The position numbers were made by a program, and so were the translations under genes. A stretch of DNA of 64,000 nucleotides. Origin: Nocardiopsis sp. NRRL B-16309. Lineage in GTDB: Bacteria > Actinomycetota > Actinomycetes > Streptosporangiales > Streptosporangiaceae. The stretch is taken from contig NZ_LGEC01000092.1 in the NCBI RefSeq assembly GCF_001279585.1, positions 1-64,000 on the forward strand. The letters run 5' to 3'. The notes beneath the pieces are model-generated. The model was not told the DNA's origin. It worked only from the letters and a program-made list of their open reading frames with translations, and did not search any database. Positions 8,372-17,550 of this stretch are shown here, piece by piece. Position 1 is the stretch's first letter. Each line of letters begins with the position of its first letter.

Positions 8372-9221
8372 GAACGGGGACGTGCGTCCGGACGTGGACG
8401 GGAGCCCGGCGGCGGGGGACGAGGTCACCGTCGTGCAGCACCACCGCGAGGAGGTGTTGGAGCACGCGGGCGACCAGGCCGCGGCGGTGGGTGGTCCGGA
8501 GGACTACCTGTTGCTGGCCAGGGACATGGTCGCGGGGTACGTGCCGGGGGTGAACATCCTCAACGGGTGCACGTTGACGCTGACCGAGGGCGAGGTCGTG
8601 GCGATCATCGGCCCGAACGGCGCCGGCAAGTCGACGCTGATCAAGACGATCTTCGGTCTGATCCCGGTGCGTGAGGGCGATCTGACGCTGCGGGGGTCCT
8701 CGATCGCGGGTCTGGCGGCGCACAGTCTGGTGGAGCGGGGCGTGGGATACGTGCCGCAGACGCAGAACGTGTTCCCGTCGTTGACGATCGAGGAGAACCT
8801 CCAGATGGGGGCGTTCCTGCGGCCGAAGATGTTCGCGGAGCGGTTCGCCGTGGTGGCGGGGCTGTTCCCGCTGCTGGGGGAGCGCCGCAAGGCGAAGGCG
8901 GGGTCGTTGTCGGGCGGTGAGCGCCAGATGGTGGCGATGGGTCGTGCGTTGATGATGGATCCGTCGGTGCTGTTGTTGGACGAGCCGACGGCGGGGTTGT
9001 CGCCGATCTACCAGGAGGAGGTCTTCCAGCGGGTGAAGGAGGTCAACTCCACGGGTGTGTCGGTGGTGATGGTGGAGCAGAACGCTCGCCGGTGCCTGCA
9101 GATCTGTGACCGCGGGTACGTGTTGGACCAGGGTCGCAACGCGTACACGGGGACGGGCCGGGACCTGTTGAAGGACCCGAACGTGATCGAGCTGTACCTG
9201 GGGACGCTCGCGAAGGGCTGA
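8364..9221 (+). CDS. livF: Branched-chain amino acid ABC transporter ATPase LivF
   Basis: Second ATPase of the importer. Walker A is GPNGAGKSTLIK, the Q-loop VPQTQNVFP, signature LSGGERQMVAMGRALM, Walker B LLLDEPTAGLSP and the switch VMVEQNARR. The N-terminus carries about 45 extra acidic residues compared with the usual ~235-residue LivF. ATG 8364 sits inside the livG stop region (ATGAGTGA). It is the last gene of the operon and is followed by a terminator. Confidence 0.94.
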   Translation: MSENGDVRPDVDGSPAAGDEVTVVQHHREEVLEHAGDQAAAVGGPEDYLLLARDMVAGYVPGVNILNGCTLTLTEGEVVAIIGPNGAGKSTLIKTIFGLIPVREGDLTLRGSSIAGLAAHSLVERGVGYVPQTQNVFPSLTIEENLQMGAFLRPKMFAERFAVVAGLFPLLGERRKAKAGSLSGGERQMVAMGRALMMDPSVLLLDEPTAGLSPIYQEEVFQRVKEVNSTGVSVVMVEQNARRCLQICDRGYVLDQGRNAYTGTGRDLLKDPNVIELYLGTLAKG

Positions 9222-9239
9222 TCCGGGTGCGGTGTGCAG

Positions 9240-9263
9240 GGGCGGGGCCTTCGGGTCCCGCCC
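9240..9263 (+). terminator. Terminator of the liv operon
   Basis: A perfect 7-bp GGGCGGG/CCCGCCC stem with a 10-base loop lies 19 bases after the livF stop and is followed by TTCGTCG. Confidence 0.65.
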
Positions 9264-9291
9264 TTCGTCGTGGGACGAGGAGGTGGCCGGA

Positions 9292-9852
9292 GTGTCGGGG
9301 CCGGTGGAGGAGTGGGGCGCGGACCTGTACGGGGATCCGTGCGCGGAGTGTGGTTTCGAGTGGTCGTTGGGCCCGTGGGAGGCGGTGCGCGTGGTGGAGG
9401 AGTTGCCCGTGCGCTTCGCGCAGGTGCTGGCGGGGTGTACGGGGCGGGAGAGGTGCGCGGAGTCGGTGTGGGGGCCGGCGGCCTATGTCGGGCACGTGGG
9501 TGACGACCTGCGGATCTGGGCCGAGCGGTTGGCGGGGGCGTGGCTGTCGGGTGAGGTGGAGGTGGGCGGGTACGACCCGGATCTGCTGGCGCGGGCGCGT
9601 GGCTATGAGGGGCTGGCGCTGTCCGGGGCGCTGTGGTCGTTGGAGCGGGCGGTCGCGGACTGGCGCGAGTCGGCGGTGTCGGCCCTGCGGGCGGGGGTGG
9701 TGCTGCGCCATGCGGCGCGGGGAGCGCGGCGGGCCGTGGACGTGGTTCTGGACAACGCGCATCACGGCCACCACCATGTGCGGGACGTCGGGAGGGTCGT
9801 GGGCCGGGACGTGCCGCCCGGTCGTGCGCGCGGCCGTGCCGTCGGCCGCTGA
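9292..9852 (+). CDS. DinB-like four-helix protein, putative
   Basis: The product has 186 residues and starts at GTG 9292 with GAGGAGG 8 bases upstream. It has the look of the actinobacterial DinB/mycothiol-dependent superfamily: a DPCAECGFEW segment near the front, a central YVGHVGDDLRIWAERL helix with His-Asp, and a late DNAHHGHHHVRDVGR helix with His ligands. Such proteins bind a divalent metal through three His, but the substrate is unknown. The CxxC-type front segment is common in this subgroup. It is convergent with livK across a strong hairpin. Confidence 0.7.
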   Translation: MSGPVEEWGADLYGDPCAECGFEWSLGPWEAVRVVEELPVRFAQVLAGCTGRERCAESVWGPAAYVGHVGDDLRIWAERLAGAWLSGEVEVGGYDPDLLARARGYEGLALSGALWSLERAVADWRESAVSALRAGVVLRHAARGARRAVDVVLDNAHHGHHHVRDVGRVVGRDVPPGRARGRAVGR

Positions 9853-9866
9853 GGCTCCGCACGCGA

Positions 9867-9899
9867 AGAGCGCCCCGGGACGGTGTCCCGGGGCGCTCT
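9867..9899. terminator. Strong bidirectional terminator
   Basis: A perfect 15-bp inverted repeat (core AGCGCCCCGGGAC with its complement) closes a 3-base loop exactly between the convergent genes ending at 9852 and 9935. Confidence 0.85.
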
Positions 9900-9934
9900 G
9901 GGTGTCCGGTCGGGTGGCGTGGGCCGCCCGGCGG

Positions 9935-11182
9935 CTAGTCGTTCAGCGAGTGCTCCTCGTAGGCGAGGATCTCGTGGCCGTCGTCTCCGAAGGCGAAGAT
10001 CTCGAAGGTGGCGGCGGTCGGGTCGCCGTTGTCATCGAAGTCGATGTTGCCGCTGACGCCCTGGTAGTTGATCTCCTCGCCGTCGGCGAGCAGGTCGCGG
10101 CACTCGGCGAAGGTGCCGCACTCGGTGCCCTCGGGGCGGCTGATGTTGGGCAGCTCGGCCACGTAGTCGGCGGGGTCGACGCTGTCCGCGGCCTCGGCGG
10201 CCAGGGCGATGCTCGTCACGCAGTCGTAGACCTGCGGGGCGAACTGGAAGACCTCGAGCTCCGGGTTGAACTCGGCGAGCCCCTCGGAGAACTCGGGGTT
10301 GTCGGCGGACGGGGCGACGCCGGTCACGCCGTTGATGGCGTCGGGGTCGCTCTCGTTGACCGTGGCGCCGAGCTCCGGGTCGTTGAGGCCGTCGGTGATG
10401 AAGAGCTGGTCGCCCTCGATGCCGCCTTCCAGCATCTGGGCGATAACCTGCGCGCCCTCCTCGAAGGCGATGAGCGCGACGGCGTCGGGCTCTTCGTTGG
10501 TGACGCCGCTGACGACGGAGTCGAAGGTGGTGGCCTCGGGGTCGTAGGTCTCGTTGGCCACGACCTCGGCGCCCAGGCCTTCGAGCTCGGTCTGCAGGTT
10601 CTCGGCGTAGCCGGCGCCGTAGTCGTCGCCTCGGGCGACGAGGCCGACGCTCTGGTGCCCGGCCTCGACGATCTTGCGGGCCATGACGACGGCGGAGAGG
10701 CTGTCGCTGGGCGCGGTACGGAAGTAGTAGCCGTTGTCGTCGATGTCGCTCAGGGCGGCCGAGGTGTTGGACCCGGAGCACTGGACGATGTTGGCGCCGG
10801 TGACGGTGTCGTAGGTCGCCTGGGTCATGCCGGAGGCCGCGGCGCCGATGACGGCGTTGACCTCGTCGGCCACGAGGTTGTTGGCGGCCTGGTTGGCCTG
10901 GGCGTTGTCGCCGGCCTCGTCGCCCTCGACGATGTCGGGGACCTCGGTGCCCAGGATGCCGCCGGCCTCGTTGATCTGGGAGATCGCGTACTCGGCCGCG
11001 GTGATCTGGGGCGGGCCGAGGAAGGCGAGGTTGCCGGTCTGCGGGTAGAGGATGCCGTAGGTGAACTCCTCGCCGCCTCCGTCGCCGCCGCCGCCTTCTT
11101 CTCCGCCGTTGCCACACGCGGTGAGTCCGAGTACCAGGGCCGCGGTGGCGGCAGTGAGGCCTAGGACCTTCTTGCTTGCCAT
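9935..11182 (-). CDS. livK: Branched-chain amino acid ABC transporter substrate-binding lipoprotein LivK
   Basis: Extracytoplasmic receptor of the liv importer, tethered to the membrane. It has a lipoprotein signal ASKKVLGLTAATAALVLGL followed by TACGNG (lipobox Cys), a Gly/Glu-rich linker, and then a type I periplasmic-binding fold starting FTYGILYPQTGNLAFLGPPQ. The 415-residue length fits. ATG 11182 is chosen because it places the signal peptide correctly; the frame extends upstream to 11275 without a signal. It is transcribed separately and convergent to livHMGF. Two TGATTAAG direct repeats lie about 100 bases upstream. Confidence 0.93.
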   Translation of the reverse strand: MASKKVLGLTAATAALVLGLTACGNGGEEGGGGDGGGEEFTYGILYPQTGNLAFLGPPQITAAEYAISQINEAGGILGTEVPDIVEGDEAGDNAQANQAANNLVADEVNAVIGAAASGMTQATYDTVTGANIVQCSGSNTSAALSDIDDNGYYFRTAPSDSLSAVVMARKIVEAGHQSVGLVARGDDYGAGYAENLQTELEGLGAEVVANETYDPEATTFDSVVSGVTNEEPDAVALIAFEEGAQVIAQMLEGGIEGDQLFITDGLNDPELGATVNESDPDAINGVTGVAPSADNPEFSEGLAEFNPELEVFQFAPQVYDCVTSIALAAEAADSVDPADYVAELPNISRPEGTECGTFAECRDLLADGEEINYQGVSGNIDFDDNGDPTAATFEIFAFGDDGHEILAYEEHSLND

Positions 11183-11555
11183 GATGGTGGTCACTCCGTT
11201 CAACCGGCGACGCGCGTGCTGCCGTCGCGCAGGGGCCATGGTGTTCTGCGTCCTGATGCCCGAGTTGTGTGGCATGACTTAATCAGGAGCGTTAGCGGAG
11301 CTTAATCACGGATCGTCCGAGCTCGGAAGCGGACTCGGGGCGTTGGTGCCGACTCGCCGTCATGCTGTTATGGCTCTGTAGTCATCTGCGGGACGCGGAG
11401 CGTTTGCCCTGGACAGACGGGAACGGGGTGCACACGGAGCATTGCGAACTGTCGCGGGGTGCGGGCACGGCGAAGCCCGGCCGTCAAGGCGGGTCGGGGG
11501 GCGGGTGCTGTGCCGGCCGGGCGGGCGGGGCGGGCCGTCGCGGTGCGGTCCGCGC
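11183..11555. other. Upstream region of livK, with direct repeat
   Basis: No gene is seen. CTTAATCA occurs at 11278-11285 and again at 11301-11308, 23 bases apart (two helical turns), just upstream of livK. This is compatible with a regulator binding two half sites. Confidence 0.35.
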
Positions 11556-11981
11556 TCAGCCCTGGGGCAGTTCGCGGAGCATGCAGGTGAGCCGGGAGGT
11601 GCACACCTTGCGGCCCTGGTCGTCGGTGATGGTGATGTCCCACGTGGACAGGGTGCGGCCCTGGTGGACGGGGACGGCGACGCCGGTGACGTGGCCCCGG
11701 GTGGCGGAGCGGTGGTGGGTGGCGTTGATCTCGATGCCGACGGCGACGCGGTCGAACTGCTGGGCGTGCACGGTGGCGCCGACGGAGCCGAGGGACTCGG
11801 CCAGCACGCAGGAGGCGCCTCCGTGCAGGAGTCCGAAGGGCTGGGTGTTGCCGTCCACGGGCATGCGGCCCACGACGCGCTCGGCCGAGGCCTCGGAGAT
11901 CTCGATCCCCATCCGCTGTCCGAGTCCTCCGGCGAGGGCGCCCGTGTCGAGGAGCGCGGACGTCTCGGATTCTGTGGTCAT
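11556..11981 (-). CDS. PaaI-type hotdog thioesterase
   Basis: The product has 141 residues. It is a single hotdog domain with the family signature PFGLLHGGASCVLAESLGSV (conserved HGG, catalytic Glu) and a beta-sheet end GRTLSTWDITITDDQGRKVCTSRLT. This family hydrolyses acyl-CoA or aryl-CoA thioesters in the cytoplasm; the exact substrate cannot be read from sequence. ATG 11981 has GGAAGGGT upstream. It is divergent from polA, with 116 bases between the two starts. Confidence 0.88.
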   Translation of the reverse strand: MTTESETSALLDTGALAGGLGQRMGIEISEASAERVVGRMPVDGNTQPFGLLHGGASCVLAESLGSVGATVHAQQFDRVAVGIEINATHHRSATRGHVTGVAVPVHQGRTLSTWDITITDDQGRKVCTSRLTCMLRELPQG

Positions 11982-12097
11982 GGGAACCCTTCCTGTGGGT
12001 GGTGTGCCCGGGCGCGGCGGTGGGCCGGCGGCGGCACGGGCGGTGTTCTCGCGGGGATGTCCGCGGAGTGTCTGCTTCGCATCCTAGGATTCGGTGT

Positions 12098-14896
12098 GTG
12101 GTGACCAAGCGAGAGACCCCCGACCAGACATCCCAGGCCAGTGCCGGGGCAGGCAGTGCGGCCCCCTCCGGCGGTGGCGGCGGCAAGCGCCCCCGCCTGC
12201 TCCTCCTGGACGGCCACTCGATGGCCTTCCGCGCGTTCTTCGCGCTCCCGGTGGAGAAGTTCGGCACGAGCACCGGACAGTCGACGAACGCCGTCTACGG
12301 TTTCGCGTCGATGCTGGTGAAGCTGCTGCGTGATGAGGAGCCCACGCACGTGGCGGTGGCGTGGGACCTGTCGGGGCCCACCTTCCGGCACGAGGAGTAC
12401 GCGGAGTACAAGGACGGCCGTTCGGACACGCCGCAGGAGTTCCCCTCCCAGGTGCCGCTCACCCAGGACCTGATGCGGCTGGTCGGTGTGGCCAACCTGT
12501 CGGCGCCGGGGTTCGAGGCCGACGACGTCATCGCGACGCTGGCGCACATGGGCGGCGAGGCGGGCATGGAGGTGCTGATCGCCTCCGGTGACCGGGACGC
12601 CTTCCAGCTGGTGACGGACGCGTGCACGGTCCTGTACCCGGGCAAGAGCCTGTCGGACCTGCGGCGGATGACGCCGGAGGCGGTCCAGGAGAAGTACGGG
12701 GTGAGTCCGCGGCGCTACCGGGACCTGGCGGCCCTGGTGGGGGAGAAGGCCGACAACCTGCCGGGCGTTCCGGGGGTGGGGCCCAAGACGGCGGCCAAGT
12801 GGATCGACAAGTACGGGTCGCTGGAGGAGCTGATCGCGCACGCCGACGAGATCAAGGGCAAGGCCGGGCAGAACCTGCGCGACCACCTGGACGACGTGCT
12901 GCGCAACCAGCGGCTCAACGAGCTGGCCACCGACGTGGAGCTGGGGGTGGGCGCCGACGACCTGGTCATGGGCGAGGCCGACCGGGCGGGGATCGACGCC
13001 CTGTTCGACAACCTGGAGTTCGCCTCCAACCTGCGTGAGCGCCTCTACTCGGTGCTGCGCACGGGCGAGGAGGAGGCCGACGAGGCCGCGGGCGCCCAGG
13101 ACGGCTTCGAGGTCGACCTCACGGTGGCCGGGACCGGCGAGCTGGCGGCGTGGCTGGTGCGGCACGCCTCGTCCGAGGGCGTGACGGAGACCGCCCCCGC
13201 GGGTCTGGCGGTCGAGGGCGTGTGGGGCCAGGGGACCGGGCGCGTGGACGGGCTCGCGGTCTGCGTGCCCGGCGGCGCGGCGGTGTTCGCGGATCCCACC
13301 GCGATGGACGCGGCCGACACCGAGGCGCTGGCGGCGTTCCTGGGCGACGCGCAGCGGCCCAAGGCGGTGCACGAGTACAAGGGCGCGCTGCTGGCCCTGG
13401 GCGAGCACGGGTGGGCGCTGCGCGGTGTGGTCAGCGACACCGCGCTGGCGGCGTACCTGGTCCAGCCGGGGCAGCGCCGGTTCGACCTGGTCGACCTGGC
13501 CCGCAAGTACCTGGGGCGCGAGCTCCAGGAGGGCGGGGACGGCGCCCAGATGACGCTGGACCTGGGCTCGGCGGAGGAGCCCTCGGGGCGCGCGCACGAG
13601 CTGGCGGTGCGCGCGGCGGCCACCCGCGACCTGGCGGGGGTGCTCTCGGCGGAGCTGGACAAACGGGGCGGGACGCACCTGCTGCACGGTGTGGAGCTGC
13701 CGCTGGTGGACGTGCTGGCGAAGATGGAGCGCGTGGGCATCGCCGCCGACCGCGCCTATCTGGAGGAGCTGCAGGGCGAGTTCGCCACGGCGGCGCGCCA
13801 GGCGGTGGAGGAGGCGCACCGGGTGGTGGGCCGCGAGTTCAACCTGGGTTCGCCCAAGCAGCTGCAGCAGGTGCTGTTCGAGGAGCTGGGGCTGCCCAGG
13901 ACGAAGAAGATCAAGACCGGGTACACCACGGACGCCGACGCGCTGGCGTGGCTGGAGCAGGAGACCGGCCACGAGCTGCCCAAGCAGCTGTTGCGGCACC
14001 GGGACCAGACCAAGCTGCGCACGACCGTGGAGGGCCTGATCAAGACGGTCGGCGACGACGGCCGGATCCACACGACCTACAACCAGACGGTGGCGGCGAC
14101 GGGGCGGCTCAGTTCCACGGACCCGAACCTGCAGAACATCCCGGTGCGTACGGACGTGGGGCGGCGGATCCGGCGGGCGTTCGTGGTCGGTGAGGGGTTC
14201 GAGGAGCTGCTGACGGCCGACTACAGCCAGATCGAGCTGCGGATCATGGCGCACCTGTCGCGGGAGCCGGCGCTGATCGAGGCGTTCAACAGCGGGTACG
14301 ACTTCCACGCGCAGATGGCGGCGCGGGTGTTCGGCCTCGACGTGGAGGCCGTGGACGCCGAGGCGCGCTCGAAGATCAAGGCCATGAGCTACGGGCTGGC
14401 GTACGGGCTGAGCGCCTACGGGCTGTCGCAGCAGCTGGGCATCGCCCCCGACGAGGCCAAGAAGCTCATGGAGGACTACTTCGCGGAGTTCGGCGGGGTG
14501 CGCGACTACCTGCGCTCGGTCGTGGACGAGGCGCGCAGGGTGGGCTACACCGAGACGATCCTGGGGCGGCGCCGCTACCTGCCGGACCTGACCAGCGACA
14601 ACCGCCAGCGCCGGGACATGGCGGAGCGCATGGCGCTCAACGCCCCGATCCAGGGGTCGGCGGCCGACATCATCAAGGTGGCGATGCTGCAGGTGGACGC
14701 GGCGCTGACCGAGGGCGGGCACGCGTCGCGGGTCCTGCTGCAGGTGCACGACGAGCTCATCGTGGAGGTCGCCCCGGGTGAGCGCGAGGCGGTCGAAAAC
14801 CTCGTGGCGCACGAGATGGGCACGGCCTATGATCTGCGTGTCCCGCTGGGCGTGTCGGTCGGGCGGGGCCAGAACTGGCACGACGCCGCGCACTGA
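12098..14896 (+). CDS. polA: DNA polymerase I
   Basis: Repair and Okazaki-fragment polymerase, about 932 residues. The N-terminal 5'-nuclease domain starts at RLLLLDGHSMAFRAFFAL and includes GFEADDVIATLA, SGDRDAFQLV and DNLPGVPGVGPKTAAKW. The middle 3'-exonuclease-like domain lacks the usual DxE start, as in other actinobacteria. The polymerase domain has motif A TADYSQIELRIMAH, the O-helix RSKIKAMSYGLAYGLS and motif C LLQVHDELIVEV. GTG 12098 or 12101 is the start. TAGGAT at 12085-12090 resembles a -10 box just before it, so the mRNA may be leaderless. Longer readings from 11999 add unconserved sequence. Confidence 0.95.
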   Translation: MVTKRETPDQTSQASAGAGSAAPSGGGGGKRPRLLLLDGHSMAFRAFFALPVEKFGTSTGQSTNAVYGFASMLVKLLRDEEPTHVAVAWDLSGPTFRHEEYAEYKDGRSDTPQEFPSQVPLTQDLMRLVGVANLSAPGFEADDVIATLAHMGGEAGMEVLIASGDRDAFQLVTDACTVLYPGKSLSDLRRMTPEAVQEKYGVSPRRYRDLAALVGEKADNLPGVPGVGPKTAAKWIDKYGSLEELIAHADEIKGKAGQNLRDHLDDVLRNQRLNELATDVELGVGADDLVMGEADRAGIDALFDNLEFASNLRERLYSVLRTGEEEADEAAGAQDGFEVDLTVAGTGELAAWLVRHASSEGVTETAPAGLAVEGVWGQGTGRVDGLAVCVPGGAAVFADPTAMDAADTEALAAFLGDAQRPKAVHEYKGALLALGEHGWALRGVVSDTALAAYLVQPGQRRFDLVDLARKYLGRELQEGGDGAQMTLDLGSAEEPSGRAHELAVRAAATRDLAGVLSAELDKRGGTHLLHGVELPLVDVLAKMERVGIAADRAYLEELQGEFATAARQAVEEAHRVVGREFNLGSPKQLQQVLFEELGLPRTKKIKTGYTTDADALAWLEQETGHELPKQLLRHRDQTKLRTTVEGLIKTVGDDGRIHTTYNQTVAATGRLSSTDPNLQNIPVRTDVGRRIRRAFVVGEGFEELLTADYSQIELRIMAHLSREPALIEAFNSGYDFHAQMAARVFGLDVEAVDAEARSKIKAMSYGLAYGLSAYGLSQQLGIAPDEAKKLMEDYFAEFGGVRDYLRSVVDEARRVGYTETILGRRRYLPDLTSDNRQRRDMAERMALNAPIQGSAADIIKVAMLQVDAALTEGGHASRVLLQVHDELIVEVAPGEREAVENLVAHEMGTAYDLRVPLGVSVGRGQNWHDAAH

Positions 14897-14980
14897 GCGG
14901 GTGTCGGGGGGTTGGCGGACAACCCTGTGCGCTGGGAGCGCTGATGGAGTCTGAGAGGCCCCGGGAGGGGCGGAAGTGAG

Positions 14981-15421
14981 GTGGGGGCGGTGACCGCCGG
15001 AGAAGGCCTGACGGTCGGTTCGGTGACCGTTCCCGCGGACGCGCTGGTGTGGCGCTTCTCTCGTTCGTCCGGCCCCGGAGGGCAGCACGTCAACACATCG
15101 GACACCCGGGTGTCGCTGTCGTTGGACGTGGCGGCCTGCGCCGCGCTGGGGTCCACCCGGCGCGCGCGGGCCCTGGAGCGGCTGTCCGGGCGGCTGGTGG
15201 ACGGGGTGCTGACGGTGTCGGTGCAGACCCACCGGTCGCAGGTGCGCAACCGGGCCGAGGCCCGGGAGCGGATGGCGGCGCTGTTGGCCGAGGCGATGGC
15301 GCCGCCGGCGCGGGAACGCCGTGCCACACGGCCCAGCCGCGGTGCCAAGCGGCGCCGGCTGGACGCCAAGCGGCGCCGCGGGGAGATCAAGCGGGCGCGC
15401 TCGCGGCCCCCGATGGAGTGA
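14981..15421 (+). CDS. arfB: Peptidyl-tRNA hydrolase ArfB-type ribosome rescue factor
   Basis: The product has 146 residues. A release-factor domain with the GGQ motif in SSGPGGQHVNTSDTRV is followed by a basic C-terminal tail (RGAKRRRLDAKRRRGEIKRARSR). This is the layout of ArfB/YaeJ, which enters the empty mRNA channel with its basic tail and hydrolyses the stalled peptidyl-tRNA. GTG 14981 follows a GGAAGTGAGG stretch; GTG 14990 is possible too. It stands alone between polA and rpsA. Confidence 0.88.
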   Translation: MGAVTAGEGLTVGSVTVPADALVWRFSRSSGPGGQHVNTSDTRVSLSLDVAACAALGSTRRARALERLSGRLVDGVLTVSVQTHRSQVRNRAEARERMAALLAEAMAPPARERRATRPSRGAKRRRLDAKRRRGEIKRARSRPPME

Positions 15422-15535
15422 GCCGCCGGGGCCCGCGCGCCGTCGGCCGCGACTTTTTTCCGGTTCTTTTCCCGCCCCGTCCGGGCGGTGCCGGGGAGCG
15501 GGCGCGGACCCGTGCGGACGTGGGCGTGTGCGCGG

Positions 15536-15565
15536 TTGATCTTGACCGCCATGCTCGGGTAAATT
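15536..15565 (+). promoter_or_regulatory. Candidate rpsA promoter P1
   Basis: TTGATC and TAAATT are separated by 18 bases, about 290 bases before the rpsA start, in the otherwise gene-free 434-base region after arfB. Confidence 0.5.
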
Positions 15566-15609
15566 GCGGCCATTGAGGCCTACGCCGGGTTGGCGGTCCT
15601 GGGTTCCGA

Positions 15610-15638
15610 TTGACCAGGACGCCCTTGTCTCATATTCT
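15610..15638 (+). promoter_or_regulatory. Candidate rpsA promoter P2
   Basis: TTGACC and TATTCT are separated by 17 bases, one of the best housekeeping-type promoter matches in the window. It would give a leader of about 210 bases ahead of rpsA, long enough to hold a control site. S1 autoregulates its translation in other bacteria; that this happens here is inference. Confidence 0.6.
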
Positions 15639-15855
15639 GGCGGGAGCGTTGTGGGTTCGTGCGGGCGTCTGCCGTCTCCTTGGGTGATGGTGAGGTCGCA
15701 CCGCTTCGGTCAACACTCTGGACCCGGCGGCTGGTGGTCATGGGCGGTTCGCCCCTCTGTGGCCCTGCTCCTCTCTTCTGGACGACGGATCGACGGGCTC
15801 GAACCCTAGACGTGCCCATTTTCTGAACCTGTCCGTATCCGGAGTCCACCCACAA

Positions 15856-17349
15856 ATGACGAGCAGCACCGAGGCCACCTCGACACCCCAGGTAGCGGTC
15901 AACGACATCGGGTCCGAGGAAGCCTTCCTCGCGGCGATCGACGAGACCATCAAGTACTTCAACGACGGTGACATTGTCGAGGGCACCATCGTGAAGGTCG
16001 ATCGAGACGAGGTCTTGCTCGACATCGGCTACAAGACCGAGGGTGTGATTCCCTCTCGGGAACTGTCGATCAAGCACGACGTCGACCCCGGTGAGGTCGT
16101 TGCCGTCGGCGATCAGGTCGAAGCCCTCGTCCTCCAGAAGGAGGACAAGGAAGGCCGCCTGATCCTGTCCAAGAAGCGCGCGCAGTACGAGCGCGCCTGG
16201 GGCACGATCGAGAAGATCAAGGAAGAGGACGGTGTCGTCACCGGCACGGTCATCGAGGTCGTCAAGGGCGGCCTCATCCTCGACATCGGTCTGCGCGGCT
16301 TCCTGCCCGCCTCCCTGGTCGAGATGCGCCGTGTCCGCGACCTGCAGCCCTACGTCGGCCGCGAGCTCGAAGCGAAGATCATCGAGCTGGACAAGAACCG
16401 CAACAACGTGGTCCTGTCCCGTCGCGCCTGGCTGGAGCAGACCCAGTCCGAGGTCCGCCAGACCTTCCTCAACACCCTGCAGAAGGGCCAGATCCGCAAG
16501 GGCGTCGTGTCCTCGATCGTCAACTTCGGTGCCTTCGTGGACCTGGGTGGCGTCGACGGCCTGGTGCACGTGTCGGAGCTGTCCTGGAAGCACATCGACC
16601 ACCCGAGCGAGGTCGTCGAGGTCGGCCAGGAGGTCACGGTCGAGGTCCTGGACGTGGACATGGAGCGCGAGCGCGTCTCCCTGTCGCTGAAGGCGACCCA
16701 GGAGGACCCGTGGCAGCAGTTCGCCCGGACCCACCAGATCGGCCAGGTCGTCCCGGGTAAGGTCACCAAGCTCGTTCCCTTCGGTGCGTTCGTTCGCGTC
16801 GAGGAGGGCATCGAGGGCCTGGTCCACATCTCCGAGCTGGCCGAGCGCCACGTCGAGGTCCCCGAGCAGGTCGTCCAGGTCGGTACCGAGATCTTCGTCA
16901 AGATCATCGACATCGACCTCGACCGCCGTCGGATCAGCCTCTCGCTGAAGCAGGCCAACGAGAGCGTGTCGCCCGACCAGGTGGACTTCGACCCCACGCT
17001 GTACGGCATGGCGGCCGACTACGACGAGCAGGGCAACTACAAGTACCCGGAGGGCTTCGACCCCGAGAGCGGCGAGTGGCTCGAGGGCTTCGAGGCTCAG
17101 CGGGACGAGTGGGAGCGCAGCTACGCCGAGGCGCAGGCCCGCTTCGAGGCGCACCGCAAGCAGGTCGAGGAGGCCCGCGCGGCCGAGGCCGACGCTGCGA
17201 ACGCCCCGGCTCCGGAAGAGGAAGAGGAGTACACGGGTGGCGGCCAGAGCGCCGGCACGCCGAGTACCGAGACCGCTTCCAGTGGCGCCCTGGCCTCCGA
17301 CGAGGCCCTGGCCGCCCTCCGCGAGAAGCTCGCGGGCGGCGAGGCCTGA
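15856..17349 (+). CDS. rpsA: 30S ribosomal protein S1
   Basis: mRNA-binding protein of the small ribosomal subunit, 497 residues. Four S1 (OB-fold) repeats are visible, starting near GDIVEGTIVKVDRDEVLLDIG, DGVVTGTVIEVVKGGLILDIG, GQIRKGVVSSIVNFGAFVDLG and GQVVPGKVTKLVPFGAFVRV. Four is the usual actinobacterial number, against six in E. coli. The C-terminus is a long acidic tail rich in Glu, Ala and Gly. ATG 15856 fixes the family N-terminus MTSSTEATSTP. It is transcribed alone from the promoters upstream. Confidence 0.97.
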   Translation: MTSSTEATSTPQVAVNDIGSEEAFLAAIDETIKYFNDGDIVEGTIVKVDRDEVLLDIGYKTEGVIPSRELSIKHDVDPGEVVAVGDQVEALVLQKEDKEGRLILSKKRAQYERAWGTIEKIKEEDGVVTGTVIEVVKGGLILDIGLRGFLPASLVEMRRVRDLQPYVGRELEAKIIELDKNRNNVVLSRRAWLEQTQSEVRQTFLNTLQKGQIRKGVVSSIVNFGAFVDLGGVDGLVHVSELSWKHIDHPSEVVEVGQEVTVEVLDVDMERERVSLSLKATQEDPWQQFARTHQIGQVVPGKVTKLVPFGAFVRVEEGIEGLVHISELAERHVEVPEQVVQVGTEIFVKIIDIDLDRRRISLSLKQANESVSPDQVDFDPTLYGMAADYDEQGNYKYPEGFDPESGEWLEGFEAQRDEWERSYAEAQARFEAHRKQVEEARAAEADAANAPAPEEEEEYTGGGQSAGTPSTETASSGALASDEALAALREKLAGGEA

Positions 17350-17385
17350 GCATGACGGGTCCGTGAGGACCCGATGATCGCCGCG

Positions 17386-17415
17386 AAGGGCCGTCCCCGG
17401 CAGGGGGCGGCCCTT
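17386..17415 (+). terminator. Terminator of rpsA
   Basis: A 13-bp stem (AAGGGCCGTCCCC / GGGGGCGGCCCTT, one G-U) with a 4-base loop begins 37 bases after the rpsA stop. Confidence 0.8.
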
Positions 17416-17550
17416 CGCCGTGTCCGGGGGCGCTCGTGCCGGGCGCTCGTGCCGGGCGCGCGGGGCGGATGCCGCCCGTCGCGGGCCGCGCCCGCGCCGC
17501 ACGCTCTAGGGTCGTGGTGGGCCCCAGGGAGGGGCGCGCGAGGAGGCGAC

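Noticed and set aside
11978..15232. 1,084-codon open frame on the minus strand
   Set aside because: Antisense of polA and arfB with low-complexity translation; both sense genes have full family motifs.
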